Part shown: piece after piece, positions 1 through 7,854 of the stretch
Numbering within the stretch: the first letter of the stretch is position 1
Layout of the letters: every line of letters starts with the position of its first letter
DNA from: Cytophagaceae bacterium ABcell3
Lineage (GTDB): Bacteria; Bacteroidota; Bacteroidia; Cytophagales; Cytophagaceae
Reading direction: 5' to 3'
Assembly (NCBI GenBank): GCA_030913385.1
Contig: CP133159.1
Location: 3,432,584 to 3,496,583, forward strand
DNA: 64,000 bases
Notes under the pieces: generated by a model
What the model was told of the DNA's origin: nothing
The model's input: the letters and a program-made list of their open reading frames with translations, nothing else
The model's database searches: none
Translations under genes and position numbers: made by a program

Positions 1-622
1 ATTCTTGGCCATAGACGAGCTTATAATCTACGGAGACATCATACCCGCTCACCTCATAGATCTTCCACTTAGGATGCGTTACTTCATACTCAATGCTTTT
101 GCTTTCATTATACCTTGCATACCCCCAATAGTGTTCTGTGATAAACTCGGTTTCGCTATCGGGCTGCAAATTTTGGGCTGGCCTATCACCTTTCACTTGT
201 ACACTTTGCCATTTCCCTCCCTTTTTCCATTTATAAACAGCGCTTAAAGAGTCTTCCGTTTCTTCCCAAGTATGCTCCATGGGCATGGTTTCATAATTTT
301 CATTGTAAAGGGTATTTGCTACTAAAGTAATTGCTGTTTTAGGCACAATTTCTTTAATAAACACCACTCCCCGACGCCACTCCCCATTGACAAACCTTTT
401 GACATAAAACCTTAAGTTTACCTCTTCAAAATCTTTATGAAAAGGCACACCTATCCCCAATACTTTGGTATTTACAAACATAAAACCGACCAAACTTATA
501 TAACACCGCCCCTGCCACAAGTCTAGCTCCGTGCCAAAAGGAATGTGCTTTTCTAAAAGTGAAGGATCTACCTCATAGTTAAAAATTGCCAATTTTCGCC
601 ATTCGGCCTTTAAGAAACTCAT
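1..622 (-). CDS. DUF2071 (YqjF-like) protein, 3' part cut by window edge
   Basis: This open frame runs from an ATG at 622 to the window edge with no stop, so about 207 residues of the N-terminal part are visible. It begins MSFLKAEWRKLAIFNYEVDP and continues with the pattern of the DUF2071/YqjF family: an early 'N(Y)-VDP-LL--HIP-GTELD' segment, then 'CYISLVGFMF', 'VNLRFYVK' and a late W-rich beta segment. DUF2071 proteins have an acetoacetate-decarboxylase-like fold; no reaction is established for them and none is assigned here. No partner gene is visible on the right: a copy of repeat family A separates it from the DUF2490 gene. The family assignment rests on recognised sequence pattern only. 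Confidence 0.8.
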   Translation of the reverse strand, partial: MSFLKAEWRKLAIFNYEVDPSLLEKHIPFGTELDLWQGRCYISLVGFMFVNTKVLGIGVPFHKDFEEVNLRFYVKRFVNGEWRRGVVFIKEIVPKTAITLVANTLYNENYETMPMEHTWEETEDSLSAVYKWKKGGKWQSVQVKGDRPAQNLQPDSETEFITEHYWGYARYNESKSIEYEVTHPKWKIYEVSGYDVSVDYKLVYGQE

Positions 623-654
623 ACTCTATGTTTTTAAATATTAAACACATCTTT

Positions 655-793
655 AACCTGAATTATGCAATAAGTTTTGTCATGAAGAGCAAAATATCAG
701 CATTTAGAGACCGCAAAAAATAACAACGCTATGGATAACAAATTTGAGCAAAACGACTGATTTTAAGTTATTTTATTACATATTTCAGGTTTT
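655..793. repeat. Dispersed palindromic repeat family A, copy A1
   Basis: The left end AACCTGAATTATGCAATAAG and the right end CATATTTCAGGTT are imperfect inverted repeats of each other. Between them lie AGCAAAATA..TCAG and CGACTGATTTTAAGTTATTT, the inner arms of a long hairpin. The same arrangement recurs at 1802-1970, 30923-31096 and 46903-47074. It carries no open frame. Confidence 0.8.
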
Positions 794-817
794 AAGATTC
801 TGGAATTAACAACACTT

Positions 818-1591
818 TTACCTATCCCCAAAGAGGTTTCTAATTTTTGCACTAACATATAAAATATTTACGCTGTCAAAAGCATCTCCAGACCTTTGCA
901 TAATTATTTGAAACATATAAGCTAGTTCAAAAGAAAGGTAATCCCCTGCGTCAAATTCTAGACCAAGATAGGTACGGTTTTGGTCAAAAACATTATACTG
1001 AATGCGGCTTCCGAAAGAGAGGAAAGCCTCGTTGTAAAACACCAAATCAGTGTTAGAAGATATAGGCCTTGTGAGCCTTAAGAGGTACCTAGCACGCCAC
1101 TCACGCCAAAAATACCCTGGCCTTTCATCTGAAGATATCTGCCGGTGTTCAAGCCCATACCTATGGCTAACATTAAAGAAACGATGCTGATACTCTTTTT
1201 CCATCCTTAAAGAAAACCGAAATTCGTCCTGCTCTTCTACATCTTCAAACCAGGAGTCAACGGAAATTGGAACGTCATGCACATACATTAAAGGTGAGAA
1301 AGAGATGGTAAAATCATTGGTTGGGTTAAAGTGCAACCAAGCCCTATATCCCTGATACTGATAAAACCGAGCAAAGTTCCAATCATCCTCTCCAAAGTTT
1401 TGGCGTCTGTGTTGAATATCAAGCTCCACTTCCCATTGGTCACCCAAATCTTGATTAATATAAAATGCCGTCCAAAGCATTTTATGCCGGTTATAACTGC
1501 GCTCAAGCACATCGGGCTGTCCATAACTTATATGTTGAAAAAGCACAAAAAAAAATAGTGCAACAGAATATTTTAAAGCTTTTAAAACCAT
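818..1591 (-). CDS. DUF2490 family protein, predicted outer-membrane beta-barrel
   Basis: From the ATG at 1591 the product has 257 residues and begins with a clear export signal (MVLKALKYS, a hydrophobic run and HISYGQ before the mature part). The body has alternating aromatic and hydrophobic stretches typical of an outer-membrane barrel, for example 'WEVELDIQHRRQ' and 'FNVSHRYGLEHRQ', and matches the DUF2490 pattern (H-RYGLE-R, R-RYLLR, Y-E-F). The frame stays open back to a TTG at 1672, but that would put 27 residues before the signal, so the ATG is preferred. DUF2490 proteins are widespread in Bacteroidota and have no assigned role. It is isolated between two copies of repeat A. Confidence 0.8.
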   Translation of the reverse strand: MVLKALKYSVALFFFVLFQHISYGQPDVLERSYNRHKMLWTAFYINQDLGDQWEVELDIQHRRQNFGEDDWNFARFYQYQGYRAWLHFNPTNDFTISFSPLMYVHDVPISVDSWFEDVEEQDEFRFSLRMEKEYQHRFFNVSHRYGLEHRQISSDERPGYFWREWRARYLLRLTRPISSNTDLVFYNEAFLSFGSRIQYNVFDQNRTYLGLEFDAGDYLSFELAYMFQIIMQRSGDAFDSVNILYVSAKIRNLFGDR

Positions 1592-1801
1592 ATCAAAAAA
1601 AATCATCCTCCATAAAACCGCTACCTCCTCATAAAGTTTAGGACCACAATCATATAGTCTGAAATTATCCAAGACAAAAAAGGCAAAATTACTATTATCT
1701 ACATGTACATTTTATGGTTCTTTTGGCTCTTATTGTAAGCACTTAGAAAAACATTTCCTGAAAATTTGACTTAGATAGTTGTAACGCTTAAATTCACTTT
1801 A

Positions 1802-1970
1802 GCCTAGATCATGCATTAGATTTCGTTATGAAGGGCAAAAGAACAAGAAATCAGCGTATTTGGTTTGCAAAGCATAGTGGTTCTATGGTTAAAAACCAAA
1901 TGCGACCGAAGCGTCTGATTTGAAGTTATTTTGCCACGTAATAGAAAGTTCTAATGCATATTTCAGGTTT
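1802..1970. repeat. Repeat family A, copy A2
   Basis: This is a full-length copy, about 170 bp, in the same orientation as A1. The left arm reads ATGCATTAGATTTCGTTATG, the right arm AGTTCTAATGCATATTTCAGG, and the internal arms include TTTGCAAAGCATAG and GCGTCTGATTTGAAGTTATT. It ends about 40 bp before the bTHX start codon, so it may lie in or next to that gene's promoter region. Confidence 0.85.
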
Positions 1971-2012
1971 AGCTAACAAAATAAGTTTTTTCACCCTAAA
2001 AAAATCTTTACA

Positions 2013-2150
2013 ATGGGAAAAGGAGACAAAAAAACCAAAAGAGGAAAAATGATCATGGGGTCTTATGGAAATAGCAGACAACGTAAGAAACCTAATACCA
2101 ACAAAGCAGAGCCTGTTCAAACAGCTGAGAAAAAAGTAAAAAAGAAGTAA
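2013..2150 (+). CDS. Small ribosomal subunit protein bTHX
   Basis: This short gene encodes 45 residues starting MGKGDKKTKRGKMIMGSYGN and ending in a lysine-rich tail. The start matches the bTHX (Thx) signature 'MGKGDKKT(R/K)RGK---GSYG', a tiny basic peptide that fills a cavity at the top of the 30S head in Thermus and is common in Bacteroidota. The composition (Lys/Arg about a third) fits rRNA binding. The middle, from about residue 27 to 40, is a Thr/Glu/Ala insert longer than in the shortest homologues. It stands alone and is followed at once by an intrinsic terminator. The identification is by motif and length. Confidence 0.88.
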   Translation: MGKGDKKTKRGKMIMGSYGNSRQRKKPNTNKAEPVQTAEKKVKKK

Positions 2151-2151
2151 T

Positions 2152-2177
2152 AAAAGCCCCGTCATTTGGGGCTTTTT
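2152..2177. terminator. Bidirectional intrinsic terminator between bTHX and the HTTM gene
   Basis: AAAAGCCCC, a 7-nt loop and GGGGCTTTTT form a stem with A/T tracts on both sides, so it can serve bTHX on the plus strand and the convergent HTTM gene on the minus strand. The stop codon of the latter begins inside the T-tract. Confidence 0.9.
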
Positions 2178-3559
2178 CATTGACAGCTACATTCATATAA
2201 AAGTTCATAAGAAGGACCTTCTACTTCATAATTTGGGAGAGTAACCTCTTTCATGTACACTACTTTTAAATTTGTAATTTTATCATCATTCCTACTGTTC
2301 CAGTAATTCATCAAATAATTGCAATAATATGGCCTAAAGTGTGAATTACTAATCAGTAATATGTTTTCCTGGTATTTCCTCCACCTATCTGTTGGAACAG
2401 TGCTATACACTTTTTTGGGCTTTTCCAAACTGACAGTCTTCCCTCCCCTATAAATATCCTTTTCCTCGTTTCCAATTAATACAAACCAACCATCGTCTTT
2501 AAAAACCCGTGGGGCAAACATGCCCCAATTTTGTTCAATTCGAAACAAGTTGGCTACTTTCATTGGGTATAGTTTCTCCGCAAGATCAAACTTTCTAAGA
2601 CTAACCACATTCCCAAGCAAAACCACACAAATAAAAAAGCTTACACCCCATTGTTTAAACCTATGATCACTTAACAGTTGATCCTGAATTGTATTTTTAC
2701 CTTTATCAAAAATACTTCCTGGTAATAAGCCTGCTAAAGTAACAGTGCCTATAATGGGAAAAAGTCCAACATTGAGCACTAGGCTTATCCCTAAATGAAG
2801 GCCTATGATCAGAATAATAAAACATAGCCTAAACCTGGAAACCGCAAAAGGAATAAGCAGCAGTAATGGTACCAAAAGCTCGGCAAACCAAACACTGGCA
2901 GTAAGCACGCGCAACAAGTCAGGGTAAGGATAAATTAGTTTTCCCACCGGGTATACCATTTGATCAAGGCTCAAGGCATAATAGACAGCGGTGAACTCGG
3001 AAGTCCATTCAGGCGAGTTTTTTAATAGCGCTGAAAAAAAATATACTGCACCCGTTTGCATCATATAACCGACTCCAGCCATAGAAAACACTCTATAATC
3101 AGTTATTCTTTGAGCTTTAATGGCATCTAGCGACCACACTCTTCCCCAGGGTAGGAACATGCCCCAAAAGAGGATCATGCGCAAAAGGTCATCACCTCCT
3201 TGCAAAACCAGAGGGTTCCTATTATGTAAAGAAACCATCATGAGCCAACATGCTATAGATACCCATCTGGTTCTATAACCAAACATCAGCACCAATGCAA
3301 AGACAAGGTTGAGCAGAAAGAGAAAAAGGGCAAATCCATAGCCAGAGGCCATAGTATAGAAAGAAAAATAGTAGTCGTTCCAAAGATACCGAAAGAGCAC
3401 ATTTAAAGGCATTACTCCCCCACTGGTATAATGCCCCTGAAAATCTCTCAGCCGAAGCAACAGGTCTAATACAACAATAAAAGCAGTGCCGACACGCAGC
3501 ACTGCCAATGATCTAAGGTCAAAAATACACAGTTTTTTAATCTGTCTTTTTACATCCAT
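2177..3559 (-). CDS. HTTM-domain membrane protein (vitamin K-dependent carboxylase-like)
   Basis: The 460-residue product has many hydrophobic helices. From residue 17 it shows the HTTM (horizontally transferred transmembrane) pattern: 'SLAVLRVGTAF', 'LLLRLRDFQGHYTSGGVMPL', 'SFYTMASGYGFAL', 'FGYRTRWVSIACWLMMVSLHNRNPLVLQGGDDLLRM'. The family includes the vitamin K-dependent gamma-glutamyl carboxylase, but most bacterial members have no proven reaction. A soluble C-terminal region of about 120 residues follows the last helix. It starts 3 bp after the DCC-family gene, in an operon glycosyltransferase-DCC-HTTM. DCC and HTTM genes are often neighbours or fused, which suggests a joint redox-linked function (inference). 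Confidence 0.85.
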   Translation of the reverse strand: MDVKRQIKKLCIFDLRSLAVLRVGTAFIVVLDLLLRLRDFQGHYTSGGVMPLNVLFRYLWNDYYFSFYTMASGYGFALFLFLLNLVFALVLMFGYRTRWVSIACWLMMVSLHNRNPLVLQGGDDLLRMILFWGMFLPWGRVWSLDAIKAQRITDYRVFSMAGVGYMMQTGAVYFFSALLKNSPEWTSEFTAVYYALSLDQMVYPVGKLIYPYPDLLRVLTASVWFAELLVPLLLLIPFAVSRFRLCFIILIIGLHLGISLVLNVGLFPIIGTVTLAGLLPGSIFDKGKNTIQDQLLSDHRFKQWGVSFFICVVLLGNVVSLRKFDLAEKLYPMKVANLFRIEQNWGMFAPRVFKDDGWFVLIGNEEKDIYRGGKTVSLEKPKKVYSTVPTDRWRKYQENILLISNSHFRPYYCNYLMNYWNSRNDDKITNLKVVYMKEVTLPNYEVEGPSYELLYECSCQ

Positions 3560-3562
3560 CCT

Positions 3563-3961
3563 TTAAAGTATAAATCTTTCTCGCCAGTTTGGATCAGGAA
3601 CCATACAGGCTTCCTTGTGGCCGAACCACTTATACCTATTTCGGGAAATAAACTCATAAACAACATCCCTGATTCTGGCCGGAACTATAATAAACACGTA
3701 CATTAAAGGCCATAATCCTTTTAATTTTTTCATAATCCTCAAGCCAGCAGTTGAGCGCTTATATACTTTTCCGTTCTCTATAAGCACCACTGTTCGCAAC
3801 CTATCCTCCACATTGAACTCGGCAAGTATAGGTGCTGCCTTTTCACATTGCTGACTTGAGAATTTGAAATACCCCTTAGGGTCCCTTTTCAGCACAAACT
3901 GTACAAAACCGTTGCACAGGTTACATTCGCCATCAAAAAGAATTATAGCTTTCCCTGACAT
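3563..3961 (-). CDS. DCC-family thiol-disulfide oxidoreductase (DUF393)
   Basis: Starting at the ATG at 3961 the product is 132 residues, the normal size of the family. It opens with 'AIILFDGECNLCNGFVQFVLKRD', the D-x-x-C-x-x-C signature that names the DCC family, followed by 'FKFSSQQCEKAAPIL', a central '-STAGLRIMKKL-' segment and the C-terminal 'ISRNRYKWFGHKEAC--PDP'. These proteins are predicted thioredoxin-like disulfide reductases. An extended frame upstream would overlap the glycosyltransferase by 79 bp and is rejected. The gap to the glycosyltransferase stop is 5 bp and to the HTTM start 3 bp, which implies one transcript and probable translational coupling. Confidence 0.88.
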   Translation of the reverse strand: MSGKAIILFDGECNLCNGFVQFVLKRDPKGYFKFSSQQCEKAAPILAEFNVEDRLRTVVLIENGKVYKRSTAGLRIMKKLKGLWPLMYVFIIVPARIRDVVYEFISRNRYKWFGHKEACMVPDPNWRERFIL

Positions 3962-3966
3962 ACCTA

Positions 3967-5199
3967 TTATAAGCTTTCTACAGCCATTTTGTTTGATTCT
4001 GTTTTTAAAATTGCTTGATAAATATTCTTCACGTTTTGGTCCCAAGTATGTGATGCGGCAAATTTTCTCCTGTTCATTCTTTTCTCCGGATCGTCCTCCA
4101 GCAAAGCTTTTTCAATTAACCCCACATATGCTTCTTTAGAATCCGCCAAATATACATGCTGACTAAAGAAGTCCATTGCTCGTGTCTTCGTTGCTATTAC
4201 TGGTTTGCCCATCGCCAAATACTCGTCTAACTTTAGCGGATAGTTGCCAATGGTAATCTTATTTAGCTGCTGCGGGTTTAAGCATACATCAAAACCTGCA
4301 ATCCAGTTAGGCAGATCTACTATATTCTGCTGGCCAGCAAAATGAACATTCTTCATGTCATGAAGCCTGCTTTTCCTGAAATCCTCGTCTTCCGTTCCAA
4401 CCAATACCAAGTTCCAATCTGGTCTTTGCTCGGCAATGTGCTCTAAAATGTTTATATCGAGCCTAAGTGTTGTAAGAGCGCCTACATAGCCAATGATCGG
4501 CTGAGACATATTTTTAAGAGGTTCAGGAAGCTCTTTTACTTCGTCAGGCTTAAACAGGCTTAAATCGCACCCCTGCCCAACAAAATAAGAATTATTGTTA
4601 TAGTTTGCTGCATAATCTGCGTAATAGGTAGAGTTAGCGACAACCACATCGGATTTTGCCAGCAGTTCAGGCTCTAGCCTTGAACCATGCCTATTCCAAT
4701 AATCTACCCCTGTAATAAAGTCTCGGATATAAAATACAGAAAGCGCAGGGTTTAAGTACTCTTTTAAGTAAAAGCACCTAAACAGCTCATTATCATTTAA
4801 AAGAATAACATTATCAAAACCTAAAGCTTCTAACGCTTCATTAATTTTGGCTGCCAATAGTTTACTGTTCTTCCTATTGAACTTGTCAAAGATTTCGCCA
4901 TTTTTTATCCAGTTTACAGACTGGCTTAATGTCTTAGGGTAAAACTTCCAAATGTTGGTGTCAACCTGTTGAATATCTTGTTCCTTTCCACGAAAAACGT
5001 TCAAACGCTTCGTGTTCACAGGATCAAACGGTTTACGGATGATATTGCTAACTTCAAGAGGAAGGTTTACAAATAGCACCCTGTTATCCTTCGCAATTTC
5101 TCTTGCTATATTAGAAGCATTCTTGCTCCCCACTTTATCATCCCAGTTCTCTAAACCAAGTATAACAAAATCTCTCCCTCTTAAAAGACCTTTCTTCAT
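3967..5199 (-). CDS. GT4-like glycosyltransferase
   Basis: The 410-residue cytoplasmic protein has a two-Rossmann GT-B layout. The C-terminal half carries 'IIGYVGALTTLRLDINIL', 'WNLVLVGTED', 'NVHFAGQQ-I-DLPNWIAGFDVCLNPQQLNK' and 'NYPLKLDEYLAMGKPVIATKTRAM', the donor-binding E-x7-type region of family 4 glycosyltransferases, close to teichuronic acid/TuaH-like and capsule enzymes. The N-terminal half has 'LENWDDKVGSKNASNIAREIAKDNRVLFVNLP', the acceptor-side domain. The donor sugar cannot be read from sequence. It is the first gene of the operon with DCC and HTTM proteins; no polysaccharide cluster surrounds it. Confidence 0.85.
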   Translation of the reverse strand: MKKGLLRGRDFVILGLENWDDKVGSKNASNIAREIAKDNRVLFVNLPLEVSNIIRKPFDPVNTKRLNVFRGKEQDIQQVDTNIWKFYPKTLSQSVNWIKNGEIFDKFNRKNSKLLAAKINEALEALGFDNVILLNDNELFRCFYLKEYLNPALSVFYIRDFITGVDYWNRHGSRLEPELLAKSDVVVANSTYYADYAANYNNNSYFVGQGCDLSLFKPDEVKELPEPLKNMSQPIIGYVGALTTLRLDINILEHIAEQRPDWNLVLVGTEDEDFRKSRLHDMKNVHFAGQQNIVDLPNWIAGFDVCLNPQQLNKITIGNYPLKLDEYLAMGKPVIATKTRAMDFFSQHVYLADSKEAYVGLIEKALLEDDPEKRMNRRKFAASHTWDQNVKNIYQAILKTESNKMAVESL

Positions 5200-5556
5200 C
5201 GCTCCTGAAATTTTATTTAACTTTTTTTAATTTTTCGGAAACATTAATAGAGAACTGCTGATTATACTTATAAAGAAGCACCTCCCCAGGTTGCTTATAA
5301 AGTATCGGTTCAATATCAATGAATCCGAAGAGCCTTTTTTACTCAACACTCTGCTTTCTAAACATAAAAAATTAACTATACCGTTCAACCAAAAACAAAA
5401 GTCACTAAAAAACAAATACTTAATCAATTGTTTTTTTTCACTATAACAGCAGAAACAAAAAAGTAATACGAGACTAAAATAGCTTAAAAGGTTCATCAGT
5501 TCATAACTTTCCAAAGTATGTAGAAGTTACTTATTAAAGACAAAACCAGAAATCTT
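5200..5556. other. AT-rich intergenic region, nothing recognised
   Basis: Both neighbours point away from this 357-bp stretch, so it should hold two divergent promoters. It is strongly AT-rich. A minus-strand open frame of about 90 codons within it has no family features and a composition like non-coding DNA. No clear repeat or structured element was found. Confidence 0.5.
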
Positions 5557-5907
5557 ATGAACAAAGCTATAATAATATTAGGGTTAGCTGGCACGATCAG
5601 TTTAGTCTCCTGCGATGAAAGTGGCGAAGGAACAGAACGGCGTCCTGGAGCACCAGCAACAACAAGGGCAACACCTGGGCCAGAAGCAGGCGCTCCGACA
5701 ACAGAAGACCGGCCAATGGCGCCAAGAACAGACCCAACAGATACGGCAGTACAAGGCACTACCCCAGGAACTACTGCAGGGCCAGGAGCCGCAGATCCTG
5801 AAATGCCAGAACCTCCTCCTCCTCGTGAGACAGATCCGAGAGATGGAGAAGCTGGTACCACAGCCGGTCCTGACCAAAACACTACAGGAGGCGCGGAAGC
5901 AAGGTAA
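5557..5907 (+). CDS. Low-complexity Pro/Thr/Gly-rich lipoprotein
   Basis: The 116-residue product starts with a lipoprotein signal, MNKAIIILGLAGTISLVSC, with the acylated Cys in the lipobox LVSC at residue 19. The mature part is disordered and built from Pro, Thr, Gly, Ala, Glu and Asp, including a 'PEPPPPRE' run. It probably decorates the outer membrane as an extended linker-like protein; no function is known. The gene is clearly richer in G+C than its neighbours, and for this reason other frames are also open across it. The lipobox and the terminator right behind its stop codon make this frame the credible one. Confidence 0.7.
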   Translation: MNKAIIILGLAGTISLVSCDESGEGTERRPGAPATTRATPGPEAGAPTTEDRPMAPRTDPTDTAVQGTTPGTTAGPGAADPEMPEPPPPRETDPRDGEAGTTAGPDQNTTGGAEAR

Positions 5908-5908
5908 C

Positions 5909-5932
5909 AAAAGGGGAACGCCCCTTTTTTTT
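5909..5932 (+). terminator. Intrinsic terminator after the lipoprotein gene
   Basis: AAAAGGGG-AACG-CCCC followed by eight T begins 2 bp after the stop codon. The plus-strand T-tract makes it a standard Rho-independent terminator. Confidence 0.85.
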
Positions 5933-5994
5933 ATTATATTTTTTTATCATTTATCCAACATCCTAGCGTTTTACCTTAAAAAAGTACATAACTA

Positions 5995-6026
5995 TTGGAC
6001 TTTACCAAAACTTGTCCTTACCTTTG
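5995..6026 (+). promoter_or_regulatory. Candidate Bacteroidota promoter for the mgtE leader
   Basis: TTG at 5995-5997 and TACCTTTG at 6019-6026 are separated by 21 bp, matching the Bacteroidota sigma-A form TTG / TAnnTTTG. The predicted transcription start lies near 6033, which gives mgtE an untranslated leader of about 360 nt. Confidence 0.6.
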
Positions 6027-6032
6027 CAGCAT

Positions 6033-6395
6033 AAAAATATTTAAAAAAATGGATAGTACCCCCGGTCGAATACGGACCTTAATATTGTTCAACGCCCGTT
6101 GATCTGATTGCACCTTAGTAATCCCGATCAACTGGGATAACTTTGTGTAAACCATGGCTGTAAAAGCTTATATATACCCGAACGGTAAGTTTCATTTCAT
6201 TTATATATCACCAAACAAAGCTAAAATTAATAGCTTTTGCCCTAGCTGTCATTTTTCTTTTACCATGTGGCTCCCCGCACTCCTCATCCCTATTTAGAGG
6301 AAACTTTCATTATTCACCCTCCAAACTCGACAAAAAGAGCTTGGAAACTTTACTATAAGCGAAATAAATGTTAGGAAAAGGGAAAAAGGCTAATT
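6033..6395 (+). promoter_or_regulatory. Long mgtE leader with mutually exclusive stems (candidate cis-regulatory RNA)
   Basis: The stretch between promoter and mgtE has competing inverted repeats. TCAAC (6089-6093) can pair with GTTGA (6098-6102). Alternatively GTTGATC (6098-6104) pairs with GATCAAC (6126-6132), and ATCCC (6121-6125) with GGGAT (6134-6138). GGTC/GACC (6065-6080) forms a further short hairpin. Two small frames also lie here: a 17-codon one at 6050-6103 whose stop codon falls in the switching segment, and a 47-codon one at 6154-6297. Leaders sensing Mg2+ are known for mgtA and mgtE genes elsewhere (M-box, MgtL), but the M-box consensus was not recognised. Function is inferred from position and competing stems. 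Confidence 0.4.
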
Positions 6396-7775
6396 ATGTC
6401 TCAGGAAACGAAAGATGTACTGGTAAAAGAAATAACAGAAGGAAAAGAAGCGCGCCAAATGGTACCGGAAATGAAAAAACTGGCGCTGGTTGAGCTGAGC
6501 GAAATCCTGTCTAGCTTAGATGATCAGGTAGTCATTGACCTTATGCCGGAGTTCTCCACTGAACAGCAAGGTCTGATCCTTTCAGAGTTCGACGTTAAAA
6601 AGCAGCTCTCTCTTTTCCAAAAAAGCGATGCCCGATGGTTTGCCGGAGGTTTTCAGCACATGTACTCCGAGAGTCGTGCGGACTTGTTCCAGCACATGAC
6701 CCAGCAAGAGCAAGCTTCCCTTCTGCCATTTTTGCCCAAAAAGATACGCACAGACGTAATCCGATTAAGTGCTTACCCGCCAGAAACTGCTGGCGGTATT
6801 ATGAGTACCGACTTTGCCACTGTTTGGGAAGATATGACTTGTCAACAAGCCATTGCCAAGGTACGAATGGATGCCCCTTCCAAAAAGATGATCTACTATG
6901 TTTATGTAGTAGATGAAAACATGTGCCTGGCAGGGTTTATAACTCTAAAAGATCTAATATTAATAGAACCCGACACGAAGGTAAAAGACGCCCTTCACAA
7001 AGAATACATATTCGCACACGTAGACGATGACCGGGAAAATGTCGCTGCCAAGATTGAAAAGTATGACCTGGTAGCCATACCTGTTTTGAACAACCAAGGG
7101 CAGTTGGTGGGTATTGTAACCCATGATGAGGCTATTGAAGTAATACGTGCTGAACATACAGAAGACTTCGAAAAGTTTATGGGGATTATGCCCGACAAAG
7201 AAGAGGTTTTCTATCTACAAACCTCTAGTTGGAGCCATTTTAAAAAACGGGTAATCTGGGTAGTTTCATTAGCTATTATAGGCATCATTTCCGGAATGAT
7301 CATCCATAGTTTCGAATCCACCCTCGACAAATTATTGATTTTGGCCTTATACATGCCCATGGTAGCAGATACAGGAGGGAATGCAGGCAGTCAGGCCGCT
7401 ACAGTGGTGGTAAGGGCACTAGCCTTGGGACAGGTGTCTGTACGAAACTGGTGGCGTATTATCTGGAAAGAAGCACAGATATCCTTGCTATTGGCTATCT
7501 GTCTGGGCGTATTGGCTTTTGGCAAGGTACTTTTTCTATCTTGGGAAGCAGATATACCAGAAGTTTACAACCTTTTCCAGATAGCATCGGTCATCTCACT
7601 TGCACTATCCCTACAAGTGATAACAGCCACCATCATAGGAGCAAGTTTGCCACTTATTGTCAGAAGGTTTAAAGGTGATCCGGCAGTAGCGGCAAGTCCG
7701 GCCATTACCACTGTCGTGGACATCACCGGCCTGCTCATTTATTTTGGAACAGCAGTAGCTTTTCTAAGTCTTTAA
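6396..7775 (+). CDS. mgtE: Magnesium transporter MgtE
   Basis: The 459-residue product has the complete MgtE architecture. Residues about 30-130 form the N-terminal superhelical domain ('ALVELSEILSSLDDQVVIDLMPEFSTEQQGLIL'). Residues about 140-255 form a CBS pair ('TAGGIMSTDFATVWEDMTCQQAIAKVR' and 'YDLVAIPVLNNQGQLVGIVTHDEAIEVI'). Then come five transmembrane helices containing the signature 'YMPMVADTGGNAGSQAATVVVRAL', which lines the ion pore, and 'GDPAVAASPAITTVVDITGLLIYF'. In known MgtE the cytosolic domains bind Mg2+ and close the pore when internal Mg2+ is high. The gene is single, with its own promoter and a long leader that may add RNA-level control. Confidence 0.97.
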   Translation: MSQETKDVLVKEITEGKEARQMVPEMKKLALVELSEILSSLDDQVVIDLMPEFSTEQQGLILSEFDVKKQLSLFQKSDARWFAGGFQHMYSESRADLFQHMTQQEQASLLPFLPKKIRTDVIRLSAYPPETAGGIMSTDFATVWEDMTCQQAIAKVRMDAPSKKMIYYVYVVDENMCLAGFITLKDLILIEPDTKVKDALHKEYIFAHVDDDRENVAAKIEKYDLVAIPVLNNQGQLVGIVTHDEAIEVIRAEHTEDFEKFMGIMPDKEEVFYLQTSSWSHFKKRVIWVVSLAIIGIISGMIIHSFESTLDKLLILALYMPMVADTGGNAGSQAATVVVRALALGQVSVRNWWRIIWKEAQISLLLAICLGVLAFGKVLFLSWEADIPEVYNLFQIASVISLALSLQVITATIIGASLPLIVRRFKGDPAVAASPAITTVVDITGLLIYFGTAVAFLSL

Positions 7776-7854
7776 AGGAATATTTTCTTTCAATGAAAAG
7801 ATGTAATCAAACACTTTCCAATTGAAGGTTAATGATTAAACACATAAAAATCAC

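Noticed and set aside
5227-5514. Minus-strand frame of 95 codons between the glycosyltransferase and the lipoprotein gene
   Set aside because: AT-rich, Phe/Leu/Ser-rich composition as expected of random AT-rich DNA, TTG start, no family features.
5496-5910. Minus-strand frames of about 100-130 codons over the same GC-rich gene
   Set aside because: Low-complexity composition mirrors the plus-strand gene; no start context, signal or family.
5615-6034. Plus-strand Gln-rich frame of 139 codons overlapping the lipoprotein gene
   Set aside because: It runs through the terminator at 5909-5932 and reads a GC-rich gene in a second frame; the lipobox and stop-terminator spacing support the other frame.
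6033-6395. M-box riboswitch before mgtE
   Set aside because: The characteristic conserved M-box core sequences were not recognised, so only a generic leader is claimed.
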